Shown here piece by piece: positions 53,010 through 61,516 of a stretch of DNA of 64,000 nucleotides; the stretch's first letter is position 1, and each line of letters starts with the position of its first letter. A program made the translations under genes and the position numbers. Under the pieces are notes generated by a model. The model made no database searches. It saw only the letters and a list, made by a program, of their open reading frames with translations, and was not told where the DNA came from. Origin of the DNA: Poriferisodalis sp965214215 (GTDB lineage: Bacteria; Actinomycetota; Acidimicrobiia; Acidimicrobiales; Poriferisodalaceae); NCBI RefSeq assembly GCF_965214215.1, contig NZ_CBDCBD010000003.1, positions 1,860,001-1,924,000 on the forward strand. The letters are read 5' to 3'.

Positions 53010-55201
53010 ACCCACATTCCCGCAGCACGCCGGAGGCCCCGGGTCCTGCGGCGAAGGACCCGCTGACGCTGCGGGAACTCGATGCGATCGGCGTCGAACG
53101 GCTCAACGGGGTCGGCCCTCAGCGTCGTAAGGCCCTCGCAGAGGTCGGCGTCGAAACAGTGTTCGACCTGCTGACGTATTACCCCCGGCGCTATGTGGAC
53201 CGCACCGCTCAAGCGCCGATCAGCGAGGCCGTCGTGGGTGCTGAGATCACCGTCGTGGCCGATGTGGCGTCGGTGTCGAGCCGCCGCCTGCGCGGAGGCC
53301 GACGAATGGTGAGCGCCGAGGTGGGAGATGCCACCGGCGTGCTGAGCGCAGTGTTCTTCAACCAGGCATGGCGTGAGCGTCAGCTCACCGCGGGGCGCAC
53401 CGTGGCGTTGTTCGGCAAGGTGGAGAACTACCGGGGCCGCAAGCAGATGACCAACCCCGTCGTCGATGTGCTGGGCGACGGCTCGACCGCGGACCGCACG
53501 GGCAGGATCGTGGCGATCTACCCGCAGTCCGAGACGGCGGGCATCGTCACGTGGGATGTCGCGAACTGGGTCGCGGAGGCGCAGCGGCGCTGTTCGGCCC
53601 GCGGCATCGCCGACCCGCTGCCCCGGCGCTGGCGCTCCCAGCTGGGTCTCATCAGCCGAGGCCGAGCATTGGTCGAGATCCACGAGCCGCCTTCGATGTC
53701 GGATCGATGGGCGGCCCGCAACCGGCTGGTGTTCGACGAGTTCTTGCGGGTGCAGCTGATGCTGCGAAGCCAGCGCCTGGCGCGTGAGGCCCACGAGCTC
53801 GGCATCGCTCATGAGTCCCGAGGGGGCCTCATCGAAGCCTTCCATCGGCGCCTGCCCTATCCACTGACGGGGGCACAGCAGCGTGCGATGGCCGCCATCG
53901 ACGCCGACGTGAGCACCCAGCGCCCGATGCACCGCCTGTTGCAGGGCGACGTCGGTTCGGGAAAGACGCTGGTGGCGCTGCATGCGTTGCTGGTGGCCGT
54001 GCGCAATGGCCATCAGGGAGCGCTCATGGCGCCGACCGAGGTGCTGGCCGAACAGCATTTCTATGCGCTGCGCGCCTTGCTTGACGGGTTCGAGGTGCCC
54101 GACGCTTCGCGGCTCAGCGGCAAGCGGCCTCTGCGCCTGCGCCTGCTCAGCGGGTCAGCTTCGGCAGCACGGCGCCGCGAGGTGCTGGTGGAGATTGCCG
54201 TGGGCACCGCGGACATCGTGGTCGGCACCCACGCTCTGCTGGAGGAGTCGGTGAGATTCGACTCGCTCAGTGTCGTGGTGGTGGACGAACAGCACCGCTT
54301 CGGAGTGTCGCAGCGGGCGCGGCTGCGCGAAAGCGGACGTGACGACCGCCGCATCCCGCACTTGCTGGTGATGACCGCGACTCCCATTCCCCGCACTGCG
54401 GCAATGACGGTCTACGGCGATCTCGATGTCTCCGTGCTCGACGAGCTGCCGCCCGGCCGGACGCCGATCACGACGGAATGGGTCCAAGGGCCGCTCGCTG
54501 CTGAGTCCATGTGGGCCGAGGTGCGCTGCGAGATCGAAGCCGGGCGTCAGGCATACGTGGTGTGCCCGCTCATCACCGAGAGCGAAAGCCTCGATGCGCG
54601 TTCGGCTGAGCAGATGCATGCGGAACTCGTGGCCGGCTCATTGGCGGGCCTGCGAGTGGGGCTGTTGCACGGGCGGCTTTCCTCGGTCGACAAGGAATCG
54701 GTGATGGCGCAGTTCCGGTCAGGCAAACTCGACGCGCTGGTCGCGACGACGGTGATCGAGGTGGGCATCGATGTGCCGAACGCGACGGTGATGGTGGTGC
54801 TCTCGGCCGACCGGTTTGGCATCGCGCAGCTGCACCAGCTGCGTGGCCGGGTGGGCCGCGGCAGCCACGCATCGACGTGCTACCTCGTCAGCGACGACGA
54901 TCCGACGCCCATCGCCGTCGAGCGGCTGGGCGCGCTGGCTGCGACCAGCGACGGATTCGAGCTGGCTGAACGTGATCTGGAGCTGCGCGGCGAGGGCACG
55001 CTGTTCGACGAGCGGCAGTCGGGACGCAGCGATCTGAAGCTGGCGTCGCTGGCTCGTGATGTCAATTGGGTGCAGGCAGCTCGCGACGCTGCCGCCGATC
55101 TCATTGGCGCCGACGGCGACCTCGACGCGCATCCGGCGCTGGCGGACGAGGTCGACTGGTTCGCCAGCCGCCGCGACCCCGACTACCTCCAGCGCAGCTA
55201 G
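53006..55201 (+). CDS. recG: ATP-dependent DNA helicase RecG
   Basis: A 731-residue RecG that remodels stalled forks and Holliday junctions. The N-terminal wedge region has GVGPQRRKALAEVGVETV and LLTYYPRRYVDRT. Helicase motifs are LLQGDVGSGKTLVALHAL, MAPTEVLAEQHFYAL, VVVDEQHRFGVSQRARL, LVMTATPIPRTAAMTVYGDL, VATTVIEVGIDVPNATVMVV and QLRGRVGRGSHASTCYLV. The C-terminal FELAERDLELRGEGTLF is present. The ATG overlaps the FakA-like stop (ATGA). Confidence 0.97.
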   Translation: MNPHSRSTPEAPGPAAKDPLTLRELDAIGVERLNGVGPQRRKALAEVGVETVFDLLTYYPRRYVDRTAQAPISEAVVGAEITVVADVASVSSRRLRGGRRMVSAEVGDATGVLSAVFFNQAWRERQLTAGRTVALFGKVENYRGRKQMTNPVVDVLGDGSTADRTGRIVAIYPQSETAGIVTWDVANWVAEAQRRCSARGIADPLPRRWRSQLGLISRGRALVEIHEPPSMSDRWAARNRLVFDEFLRVQLMLRSQRLAREAHELGIAHESRGGLIEAFHRRLPYPLTGAQQRAMAAIDADVSTQRPMHRLLQGDVGSGKTLVALHALLVAVRNGHQGALMAPTEVLAEQHFYALRALLDGFEVPDASRLSGKRPLRLRLLSGSASAARRREVLVEIAVGTADIVVGTHALLEESVRFDSLSVVVVDEQHRFGVSQRARLRESGRDDRRIPHLLVMTATPIPRTAAMTVYGDLDVSVLDELPPGRTPITTEWVQGPLAAESMWAEVRCEIEAGRQAYVVCPLITESESLDARSAEQMHAELVAGSLAGLRVGLLHGRLSSVDKESVMAQFRSGKLDALVATTVIEVGIDVPNATVMVVLSADRFGIAQLHQLRGRVGRGSHASTCYLVSDDDPTPIAVERLGALAATSDGFELAERDLELRGEGTLFDERQSGRSDLKLASLARDVNWVQAARDAAADLIGADGDLDAHPALADEVDWFASRRDPDYLQRS

Positions 55202-55509
55202 CCGCTGGCTGCTGGGGAGATGTGCGGAACCAGTGCTGGGGCGGTGCGAGACGACGCGAATCTGATCGAGAAGATGAACTTGTTCCCCGCCGACGATTTC
55301 GCCCAAGCGGCCCAACGCTGGACCATCGAGCATCAGAGCGCAGAGGACCTCGCCGCGCAGCATCGCCGTAACCGGCGCAACCGCAGCGTCCGTTTCTGGT
55401 GCGGCGACGACGGCAGAGGCGACCGGTTCGCTGCGGCGTGACCTCAAGGGCGAGTGCATCAAAGCCGCGCCGGGCGCGATGAGTGCGAGGGCGTCACGAT
55501 TGCACCACG
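55202..55509 (+). other. 308-bp gap between recG and rsmD
   Basis: The only supported content is a short open frame (55220-55441, listed separately). The rest (55442-55509) holds a doubled CACGATTGCACCA (55495-55507 and 55510-55522), the second copy running into the rsmD 3' end. Confidence 0.6.
55220..55441 (+). CDS. Small hypothetical protein or gene remnant
   Basis: A 73-residue frame with coding-like third-base GC bias in its central part: LIEKMNLFPADDFAQAAQRW, then many basic residues. The NLFPADDF...A..RW string recalls the C-terminal end of SnoaL/NTF2-like domains attached to larger actinobacterial proteins. It may be a remnant of such a gene. No clear ribosome site. Existence as an expressed gene is doubtful. 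Confidence 0.35.
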   Translation: MCGTSAGAVRDDANLIEKMNLFPADDFAQAAQRWTIEHQSAEDLAAQHRRNRRNRSVRFWCGDDGRGDRFAAA

Positions 55510-56034
55510 TCACGATTGCACCAAGACGGAGACGACTGGTGTGCCGTATCGACGCACCCGGTGTGTGCGCCATCTGTCTTCGGGGCGGGGCTTGATCTCG
55601 TGGTCCGACTCGCACACCAGCACCTCGGCATTCACTGAGTCGAGGAGGTCGCGCCAGCCCTCGAAACGGTAGGGCGGATCGGCGAATGCAAGATCCACCG
55701 GATCGCCTTCGGCGGCCAGGTACCTCTGAACCTCGGATCGAACCACTGTCGCGCGCTCGACGATGCCCAGTGCGGTCAGGTTCGTCGTGATCGTGCGGCA
55801 GGCCGCTGCGTCAGAGTCCACAAGGGTGGCGTGCGCGGCACCACGTGACAGCGCTTCGATGCCGAGTGCGCCCGACCCGGCGAACAGATCCAGCACCGTG
55901 GCGCCTTCGGGCAATTTCAAGCTCACGAGCATGTTGAAAATGGCCTCGCGGGCGCGGTCCGACGTCGGCCGAATTGCATCGGCGCCGCCCATTTCCAGAA
56001 GGCGCCCGCCCAACACCCCGCCGACGACGCGCAC
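55510..56034 (-). CDS. rsmD: 16S rRNA (guanine(966)-N(2))-methyltransferase RsmD
   Basis: A 174-residue SAM-dependent methyltransferase of 16S rRNA. The start VRVVGGVLGGRLL and IRPTSDRAREAIFNML are family-specific. The SAM-binding motif is VLDLFAGSGALGIEALSRGA and the catalytic motif LAFADPPYRFEGW (DPPY). The GTG at 56034 is chosen by family fit; an earlier frame start would run into the divergent zinc-ribbon gene. Pairing with coaD in the same neighbourhood is common in bacteria. Confidence 0.94.
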   Translation of the reverse strand: MRVVGGVLGGRLLEMGGADAIRPTSDRAREAIFNMLVSLKLPEGATVLDLFAGSGALGIEALSRGAAHATLVDSDAAACRTITTNLTALGIVERATVVRSEVQRYLAAEGDPVDLAFADPPYRFEGWRDLLDSVNAEVLVCESDHEIKPRPEDRWRTHRVRRYGTPVVSVLVQS

Positions 56035-56105
56035 GGCGTCACCGTATGCCGAATGCCGGCGCGTGCGAGAGCAAGTGCAACGCAGGAGTGTGCGACACTG
56101 CGGCG

Positions 56106-56315
56106 ATGGCGCCACCGCCGCATACGCCCGGCAACACCGAAGGTGTCGACGTGGCACCCGAGATCGTGTGCGTCGACTGCGGGGGGCGCTGCGGCCTGCT
56201 GAGCGTGCCTGAGCCGGACTGGGGCTTCCAACCAGGCGACGTTGTCGCCTACCGATGTGCCGATTGCGGCGACCGTTGGGACCTCATCGTCGAGGACAGC
56301 GACCTTCCCAGCTGA
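56106..56315 (+). CDS. Small zinc-ribbon protein
   Basis: A 69-residue protein with two CxxC knuckles 33 residues apart, CVDCGGRCG and CADCGDRWD, forming a likely single zinc ribbon. The N-terminus is proline-rich. Unknown function; it is placed between rsmD and coaD. ATG at 56106, no strong ribosome site. Confidence 0.65.
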   Translation: MAPPPHTPGNTEGVDVAPEIVCVDCGGRCGLLSVPEPDWGFQPGDVVAYRCADCGDRWDLIVEDSDLPS

Positions 56316-56403
56316 TCCTCGTCGCGAGGGTCCCTCGATTCGCGACTGCGGCGCGGTACGGTCGCCCCGCTGGACACGGATCGATCCGGAGGAGCCGTTC
56401 TCG

Positions 56404-56895
56404 GTGGTCATGGCGATGTATCCAGGGTCGTTCGATCCTGTGCATAACGGGCATCTCGACGTGATTTCGGCGGCTTCGGCGCTGTTCGATTCGGTCGTGG
56501 TAGCAGCGATGCGCAATCCGTCCAAGTCTGTGCCGCTGTTCTCCGATGACGAGCGCGTCGCGATGATCGTCGAGTCGACCAGCCACCTCGCCAACGTCTC
56601 GGTCGTGCAGTTCGGCGAGCTGGTCGTTGACCTCGCTCAACGCCTCGGCGCCGATGTGATTGTCAAGGGTCTTCGCAGCCAGAGCGACTTCGAATCCGAG
56701 TTGCGCATGGCGCACATGAACCACTCAGTATCCGGTGTCGAGACCGTGTTCGTCCCGCCGCGAACCGAGCATCTCTTTATTGCTTCCAACTACATCCGGG
56801 AAATCACCAGATTCGGCGGCGATTGCTCGCATCTCGTCCCGCCCGCAGTCGCCGAGCGGCTCGGGCAGCGAACGGCGCAGGAGGCAGCCACATGA
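56404..56895 (+). CDS. coaD: Phosphopantetheine adenylyltransferase
   Basis: A 163-residue CoaD, the penultimate step of coenzyme A synthesis (4'-phosphopantetheine to dephospho-CoA). The nucleotidyltransferase motif is YPGSFDPVHNGHLDVI, with RNPSKSVPLFS, ADVIVKGLRSQSDFE and the late SSNYIRE-like ASNYIREITRFGG. The GTG at 56404 is favoured by a GGAGGAG site nine bases upstream; an ATG two codons later is the usual family start. The stop overlaps the next gene (ATGA). Confidence 0.95.
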   Translation: MVMAMYPGSFDPVHNGHLDVISAASALFDSVVVAAMRNPSKSVPLFSDDERVAMIVESTSHLANVSVVQFGELVVDLAQRLGADVIVKGLRSQSDFESELRMAHMNHSVSGVETVFVPPRTEHLFIASNYIREITRFGGDCSHLVPPAVAERLGQRTAQEAAT

Positions 56896-57659
56896 GCATG
56901 TTCGAGGGCGGCGTCGAGGCACCACAGCAGCCAGCGATACACGACGGCATGCCGCAACCGCAGTCTCCGTTCGGCCGGCCCTCGCCCGAGACGGCGGCGC
57001 CCACGGAGGAGACGCTGCCAACGCCGGCCGAATCGCAGGCGCGCAACCCCGGAACGCTGGCACCGCGCCCCCCATCGGTCACGGCCGAGCAGTTCATCCG
57101 CGAGGCCGTGGAGATCATCAACGCGGCGCGCCCGATGCCGCTGTCCACCTCGGTCATGATCAATCGCGACGAGGTGATGATGTTGCTCGAGTCGGCGCTG
57201 GCGGCCGTGCCTGACGAGACGCGCCAGGCTCGCTGGCTGCTGCGCGAGCGCGACGAGGTACTGGCCCAAGCACGTGTCGATGCCAACTTGGTTATCGACG
57301 AGGCACGCAGCCGCGTCGCCCAGATGGTCCAGCGAACCGAAGTCGTGCGGACGGCTGAACGGCGGGCTCGTCAGCTGCTCGACGACGCTCAGATCCAGAC
57401 CCGTCGTCGGCGCCATGAAGTTGATGAGTACTGCGAGCGGCAGCTCACGCAGTTTGCTGGTGCCGTCGACCAGATCCAGATTTCTGTCCAGGCAGCGCGA
57501 CGCAAGCTCGGCAATCGCGTTGCCGCGCCAGTGGCGCCTACGCCGCCGAGCGCCCAGCGTGCGCGCAACGGCGGAGATGCCACTGGCACCGAAGCATCGA
57601 GGCCGTCGGGTCGCGGCCCCGACACCCAACCGGTGGTCTTCGACCAGGACCAGATGTGA
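56892..57659 (+). CDS. Coiled-coil protein, DivIVA/ATP-synthase-b-like
   Basis: A 255-residue protein. The first 65 residues are proline-rich and disordered. A short folded start (about 67-110, FIREAVEIINAARPMPLS) precedes a long charged coiled coil (about 125-220, QARWLLRERDEVLAQARVD, ARSRVAQMVQRTEVV). Such proteins are commonly annotated as DivIVA-like or F0 b-like between coaD and DUF177 in actinobacteria; a division or envelope scaffold role is inferred. Coupled by overlap to both neighbours. Confidence 0.75.
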   Translation: MSMFEGGVEAPQQPAIHDGMPQPQSPFGRPSPETAAPTEETLPTPAESQARNPGTLAPRPPSVTAEQFIREAVEIINAARPMPLSTSVMINRDEVMMLLESALAAVPDETRQARWLLRERDEVLAQARVDANLVIDEARSRVAQMVQRTEVVRTAERRARQLLDDAQIQTRRRRHEVDEYCERQLTQFAGAVDQIQISVQAARRKLGNRVAAPVAPTPPSAQRARNGGDATGTEASRPSGRGPDTQPVVFDQDQM

Positions 57660-58201
57660 GCCCCAGGGACCGCCAGAGGTCCCTGTCCGTGCCCCTGCGA
57701 CTGCTCGTTGACGGACAGTTGGAGTGGTCAACAACGGTTCCAGCGTCCGCGCTGGTAGATCCCGAGTCCTCAGCCTCGGTGAGCATTGCCGATGTCGAGG
57801 TGCCGCTTGACAGCGATGTCAGCGTGGAACTGGCGTTGGAGCTCATCAGCGGCGGTCTCAGCGTTGCCGGCGAGGTCTCGGCGACCTGGAAGGGTCCGTG
57901 CGCTCGCTGCTGGCTTCCCGTCGCCGGGACCCTACGCACGAAGATTCGTGAGGTGTTCACCGCTGAGCCCCGTGAAGGCGAGCAGTACCGACTCGGTCCA
58001 GAGTTCGCGGATCTCGTTCCCATGGTGCGCGAGGCAGTACTGCTGGAATTGCCGATCGAGGCGATTCGGTGCCCGCAAGCCGAGGGGTGCCCGAACCTCC
58101 CGCCCGAACTCGCAGATCCCCCCGATGACGCAGCGCCTCCGGCCGATCCGCGCTGGGCCGCGCTGGAAGCGCTGCGGGCGCGCCAGGAGGAGTCGTCCTG
58201 A
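57656..58201 (+). CDS. DUF177 (YceD) family protein
   Basis: A 181-residue DUF177 protein. The central CARCWLPVAGTLRTKIREVF and the C-terminal DLVPMVREAVLLELPIEAIR, CPQAEGCPNLPPEL blocks are diagnostic, with four cysteines probably binding zinc. YceD is linked to 23S rRNA processing and nearly always precedes rpmF. The GTG start overlaps the coiled-coil gene stop (GTGA). Confidence 0.92.
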   Translation: MSPRDRQRSLSVPLRLLVDGQLEWSTTVPASALVDPESSASVSIADVEVPLDSDVSVELALELISGGLSVAGEVSATWKGPCARCWLPVAGTLRTKIREVFTAEPREGEQYRLGPEFADLVPMVREAVLLELPIEAIRCPQAEGCPNLPPELADPPDDAAPPADPRWAALEALRARQEESS

Positions 58202-58289
58202 GATCGGCCGGTCGGAGTCGGCTCGGGAGTGCCGATGGGTAGGCTTTATGCTCCGCTCGCGGAGTCGATCCCATCGAGGAGCCCGAATA

Positions 58290-58469
58290 GTGGCAGTCCC
58301 CAAGAAGAAGACATCCAAGAGCAAGACGCGCTCGCGCCGCGCGGCGGCATGGCGCCTGAAAGAGGCGCCTCGAAGCCTGTGCCCACGCTGCGGCGCGGCG
58401 AAGCTGCCCCACCGGGTCTGCGGCCAGTGCGGCTGGTACGCCGACCGTCAAGCCCTCGACATCGCCTGA
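58290..58469 (+). CDS. rpmF: 50S ribosomal protein L32
   Basis: A 59-residue L32. It starts MAVPKKKTSKSKTRSRRA and has the zinc ribbon CPRCGAAKLPHRVCGQCGWY with four cysteines (zinc-binding C+ form). The GTG start has a CGAGGAG ribosome site. It follows DUF177, as in most bacteria. Confidence 0.97.
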   Translation: MAVPKKKTSKSKTRSRRAAAWRLKEAPRSLCPRCGAAKLPHRVCGQCGWYADRQALDIA

Positions 58470-58491
58470 ACATAGATCGGCGTCCAGGCTG

Positions 58492-59514
58492 ATGACGCTG
58501 CCGGTCGCTGTCGACGCAATGGGCGGCGATGACGCCCCCGGCGTGGTCGTGGAAGGCGCGCTGGAAGCCGTGCGCGAGGGCCTCGATGTCGTCCTGGTAG
58601 GCCGGCGCGATGCCATCGTCGCGGCTGGAGGCGAATCGCTCGACATCATCGAGGCCTCTGAGGTCATCGAGATGTCTGAGGAGCCGAGCCGCGCGGTGCG
58701 GACCAAGCGCGACTCTTCGATCAGCCTCGCTGTCAACGCGGTGCGCGACGGCGCCGCCTCGGCAATCGTCAGTGCCGGCAACACGGGGGCGGTGGCGGCA
58801 GCGGCCCTCCTGAGGTTGAGACGCCTGCCCGGAGTCGCCCGTCCGGCCATCGCGACTGCGTTCCCCGTACCCGGGGGCCGCACGGCGCGCGTCCTGCTCG
58901 ACTCGGGCGCCATGGCCGACTGCAACGCCCAATGGCTGCACCAATTTGCTCGCCTCGGCTCGGCCTACAGCCGCATCCGCTTCGGCGTGGCGGCGCCGTG
59001 CGTCGGGCTGCTCTCGATCGGCGAAGAGCCCGAGAAGGGCAACCTGCTCGTCAAGGAGACCCACAAGCTGCTTGCGGCAGACGACGAGATCGATTTCTTC
59101 GGCAACATCGAGGGGCGCGACGTTCTCGACGGACCTGTCGACGTCGTGGTCACCGACGGTTTCACCGGCAATGTTCTGCTGAAGTCGCTCGAGGGCACCG
59201 CCTCGTTCTTCGTCCGCCTGATTCTCGAGCGGCTCTCCGAAGGGGGACCCGCTGGTGCGGAAGCGCTTCGCCTGCTGGCGCCGCTCGCCGATGAACTGAG
59301 CCCCGACAACGTCGGAGGGGCGATGCTGCTGGGTGTGCGCGGAGTTTGCGTGATCGCGCACGGTTCGTCGAGCTCCACAGCGGTGACCAACGCCATCCGC
59401 GTCGCCCATCACATGGTGGAAGCCGACCTGCTGGGCGAGCTGGCCGCCGTCAGCCTTCCGTCTGGTGACCAACTGAGCCCTGAGCCCGAGAGGCCCGCGG
59501 GCACTACCGCATGA
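58492..59514 (+). CDS. plsX: Phosphate acyltransferase PlsX
   Basis: A 340-residue PlsX making acyl-phosphate from acyl-ACP, the entry to phospholipid synthesis. Typical blocks: LPVAVDAMGGDDAPGVVVEG, AIVSAGNTGAVAAAALLRL, LLDSGAMADCNAQWLHQFA, VGLLSIGEEPEKGN and VVTDGFTGNVLLKSLEG. It starts 23 bp after rpmF. The FakA-like kinase at 50934 feeds the same acyl-phosphate pool (family knowledge). Confidence 0.97.
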   Translation: MTLPVAVDAMGGDDAPGVVVEGALEAVREGLDVVLVGRRDAIVAAGGESLDIIEASEVIEMSEEPSRAVRTKRDSSISLAVNAVRDGAASAIVSAGNTGAVAAAALLRLRRLPGVARPAIATAFPVPGGRTARVLLDSGAMADCNAQWLHQFARLGSAYSRIRFGVAAPCVGLLSIGEEPEKGNLLVKETHKLLAADDEIDFFGNIEGRDVLDGPVDVVVTDGFTGNVLLKSLEGTASFFVRLILERLSEGGPAGAEALRLLAPLADELSPDNVGGAMLLGVRGVCVIAHGSSSSTAVTNAIRVAHHMVEADLLGELAAVSLPSGDQLSPEPERPAGTTA

Positions 59515-59516
59515 TG

Positions 59517-59570
59517 ACTCCGAGCCAGAGCGGGAAGCACACGGCGAAGCCGCGGCCTGAGTGATCGCCC
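59517..59570 (+). repeat. Dispersed repeat, degenerate copy G
   Basis: Pieces of the family are present in changed order: CCAGAGCGGGAAGC, then CGGCGAAGCCGCGGCCTGAG. It lies between plsX and acpP. Assignment is tentative. Confidence 0.45.
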
Positions 59571-59591
59571 GCCGGTAGGCTGACCGACGCC

Positions 59592-59882
59592 ATGCCCGCA
59601 GAAACTCACGTCCGCCAGAGTCCACCAGAGCGTGACGAGGTCTTCGATCTCATTCGCAATCAGCTCGCCGACATCTTGGAGCTGGATCCATCCCAAGTGG
59701 CCGAGTCGTCCTCCTTCGTGGACGATCTCGGTGCAGATTCGCTGGCGTTGATCGAGCTGGTCGAAGCGCTGGAAGAGGAGCTTGCAGACCGCACGGTGGG
59801 CTTTCGCATCGAAGACGAAGATCTCGAAGATCTCAAGACTGTGCGCGACGCCATCGACTACGTGATGGAGCGCGTCGGCTGA
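59592..59882 (+). CDS. acpP: Acyl carrier protein
   Basis: A 96-residue ACP with the phosphopantetheine serine in DDLGADSLALIELVEALEE. N-terminal DEVFDLIRNQLADILELDP and C-terminal VRDAIDYVMERVG complete the helical bundle. A 15-residue polar N-terminal extension precedes the domain. It carries acyl chains for fatty acid synthesis and PlsX. rnc begins 1 bp after its stop. Confidence 0.95.
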   Translation: MPAETHVRQSPPERDEVFDLIRNQLADILELDPSQVAESSSFVDDLGADSLALIELVEALEEELADRTVGFRIEDEDLEDLKTVRDAIDYVMERVG

Positions 59883-59883
59883 C

Positions 59884-60666
59884 GTGGAGATTGCTGTCGC
59901 CGAACTCGCTGAACTCGACAGCTTCGCGGAGCGTGTCGGACATCGCTTCGCCGACGCCAGCCTGCTGACCGAAGCTCTCTCGCACCGAAGCTGGTGCAAT
60001 GAGCACAACAGCGATGTGCAGCCTGATCGTCATGTCGCATCCAACGAACGCCTTGAGTTCCTCGGAGACGCCGTGCTCGGGCTCTGCGTTTGCGAGCTCG
60101 CCGTAACCCAGTGGCCCGACCTCGGGCCAGGCGAGCTCAGTGCTGTCCGCTCGGCGGTGGTGAGTGCGGTCGCGCTGGCCGACGCAGCACGAGACTGCGA
60201 CCTAGGGTCCGCGCTTCTGCTCGGACGCGGCGAGGCAGCAACCGGAGGAGCCGACAAGGAGTCGATATTGGCCGACGCGCTCGAAGCAGTGCTCGGCGCG
60301 GTGTTCTTGGACGGCGGTCTAGGTGCGGCTCGCGATGTCATCAGCCGCCTGATGGGTGAGCGCATCACCTCAGCAGCCAGCGAACCAGGTGCGCGCCAGG
60401 CCAAGAATCGATTCCAGGAGCTGGTGACGCAGCGTTTCCGCACCGAGCCCAGATACGACGTGTCGAGTTCCGGTCCCCCACACCGGCCCACCTTCGTGGC
60501 CGAAGCGCGCATCGACAGCGAAGTCTGGGGTCGCGGCGAAGGTTCCACCAAGCGGGCTGCGGAACAGCGAGCGGCGGAAGCTGCATGTCTGCGGTTCCTG
60601 GAGCCTGAGCCGAAAGGCAAGACCGTGGCCCGATCCATTGTTGCTGAGGAGCCCGCCCATGGCTGA
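59884..60666 (+). CDS. rnc: Ribonuclease III
   Basis: A 260-residue RNase III that cuts double-stranded RNA in rRNA and mRNA processing. The catalytic signature is NERLEFLGDAVLGL, with the distal DALEAVLGAVFLDGG. The C-terminal dsRNA-binding domain spans RFQELVTQRFR to EQRAAEAACLRFLEP. The final 18 or so residues (EPEPKGKTVARSIVAEEPA) extend past the domain and are encoded by DNA resembling the dispersed repeat. GTG start. Overlaps the Fpg-like gene by 8 bp. Confidence 0.95.
   Translation: MEIAVAELAELDSFAERVGHRFADASLLTEALSHRSWCNEHNSDVQPDRHVASNERLEFLGDAVLGLCVCELAVTQWPDLGPGELSAVRSAVVSAVALADAARDCDLGSALLLGRGEAATGGADKESILADALEAVLGAVFLDGGLGAARDVISRLMGERITSAASEPGARQAKNRFQELVTQRFRTEPRYDVSSSGPPHRPTFVAEARIDSEVWGRGEGSTKRAAEQRAAEAACLRFLEPEPKGKTVARSIVAEEPAHG
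60600..60634 (+). repeat. Dispersed repeat, copy H, inside the rnc coding end
   Basis: GGAGCCTGAGCCGAAAGGC then AAGACCGTGGCCCGA matches the left half of copy B at about 34 of 39 positions. It encodes the C-terminal tail of RNase III, beyond the dsRNA-binding domain. Confidence 0.65.
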
Positions 60667-61489
60667 ACTGCCGGAGATCGAGATCGCCAAGCGCGATCTG
60701 GAAAAGGAGGTCGCGACCCGCAAGATCAAGTCGGTCGACGTTCCGGGTACCAAGAAGGCGCTGCCGGCGATGCGCTCGAAGCAGCAGTTCGCCGACTTGC
60801 TCGAGGGCAAGAAGATCACCGCAGTGACTCGGCACGGATCGTTGCTCCACTTCGTGCTCGACACCGACGAGATCATGGTGGCGCGTCTCGGCGCAACCGG
60901 TTCCTTCAGGAGGGCCACCTCCCGAACGCCCCAAGACTCCGATACCAAGGTGGTGATGACGTTCACCAAGGGCGGGCAGCTGCGACTGCTCGACTCGGGC
61001 AATGAGGCAACGTTGCGGGTGCTCACGTGGCCTCGCTACCACAAGGTCCATCCAGAACAGGTCGACCTCGGCTTCGATCCGGTCGACATGCCGATGCCGT
61101 GGACCGATTTCGCTCTCATGCTGCGGGGCCGCTCCGATACCATCCGCGACCTGCTGCTGGACCAGACGTTTGTCGTGGGCCTCGGACCGATGTACTCCGA
61201 CGAGGTGCTGCATGCAGCCCGTCTCGGGTATGGGCGCATTGCCAGCGAACTGAACACCCAGGAGGTGCGCCGGCTCTACCGCGCCATCGTCGAGACGGTT
61301 CACAACTCCATCAAGTACCGGGGATCCTCCATCGGTGGCCATCTCGACATCTTCGGCAAGTCAGGTGGCTTCGATCCCTACTTTGAGGTATTCGGGCGGG
61401 CCGGCGAGCGATGCCGTAACGGCCGAGGCGACGTCCTGACGACGGTCATCCGAGGTGTGACCCACCACTACTGCGATTATCAGGTGTAG
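60659..61489 (+). CDS. Fpg/Nei family DNA glycosylase homologue lacking the catalytic proline
   Basis: A 276-residue protein of the Fpg/MutM fold. The N-terminus is MAELPEIEIAKRDLE; true Fpg begins MPELPE, where the exposed proline is the nucleophile, so here it is alanine (the next glutamate is kept). The beta-hairpin lysine region reads VTRHGSLLHF, without the usual lysine. The helix-two-turn-helix DQTFVVGLGPMYSDEVLHAA keeps the fold but changes the normal GIGNIYADE form. The zinc finger keeps C at ERCRNG and HHYCDYQV but loses two of four cysteines. It may bind DNA without excising bases. Placement between rnc and smc is the usual Fpg position. Confidence 0.85.
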   Translation: MAELPEIEIAKRDLEKEVATRKIKSVDVPGTKKALPAMRSKQQFADLLEGKKITAVTRHGSLLHFVLDTDEIMVARLGATGSFRRATSRTPQDSDTKVVMTFTKGGQLRLLDSGNEATLRVLTWPRYHKVHPEQVDLGFDPVDMPMPWTDFALMLRGRSDTIRDLLLDQTFVVGLGPMYSDEVLHAARLGYGRIASELNTQEVRRLYRAIVETVHNSIKYRGSSIGGHLDIFGKSGGFDPYFEVFGRAGERCRNGRGDVLTTVIRGVTHHYCDYQV

Positions 61490-61516
61490 ACGTCGCCCTC
61501 CACGCTTCGAGCTGCC

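Noticed and set aside
54719..55615. A 298-codon minus-strand frame across the recG 3' end
   Set aside because: Arg/Ala/Leu-rich shadow of recG; no motif and it would overlap rsmD.
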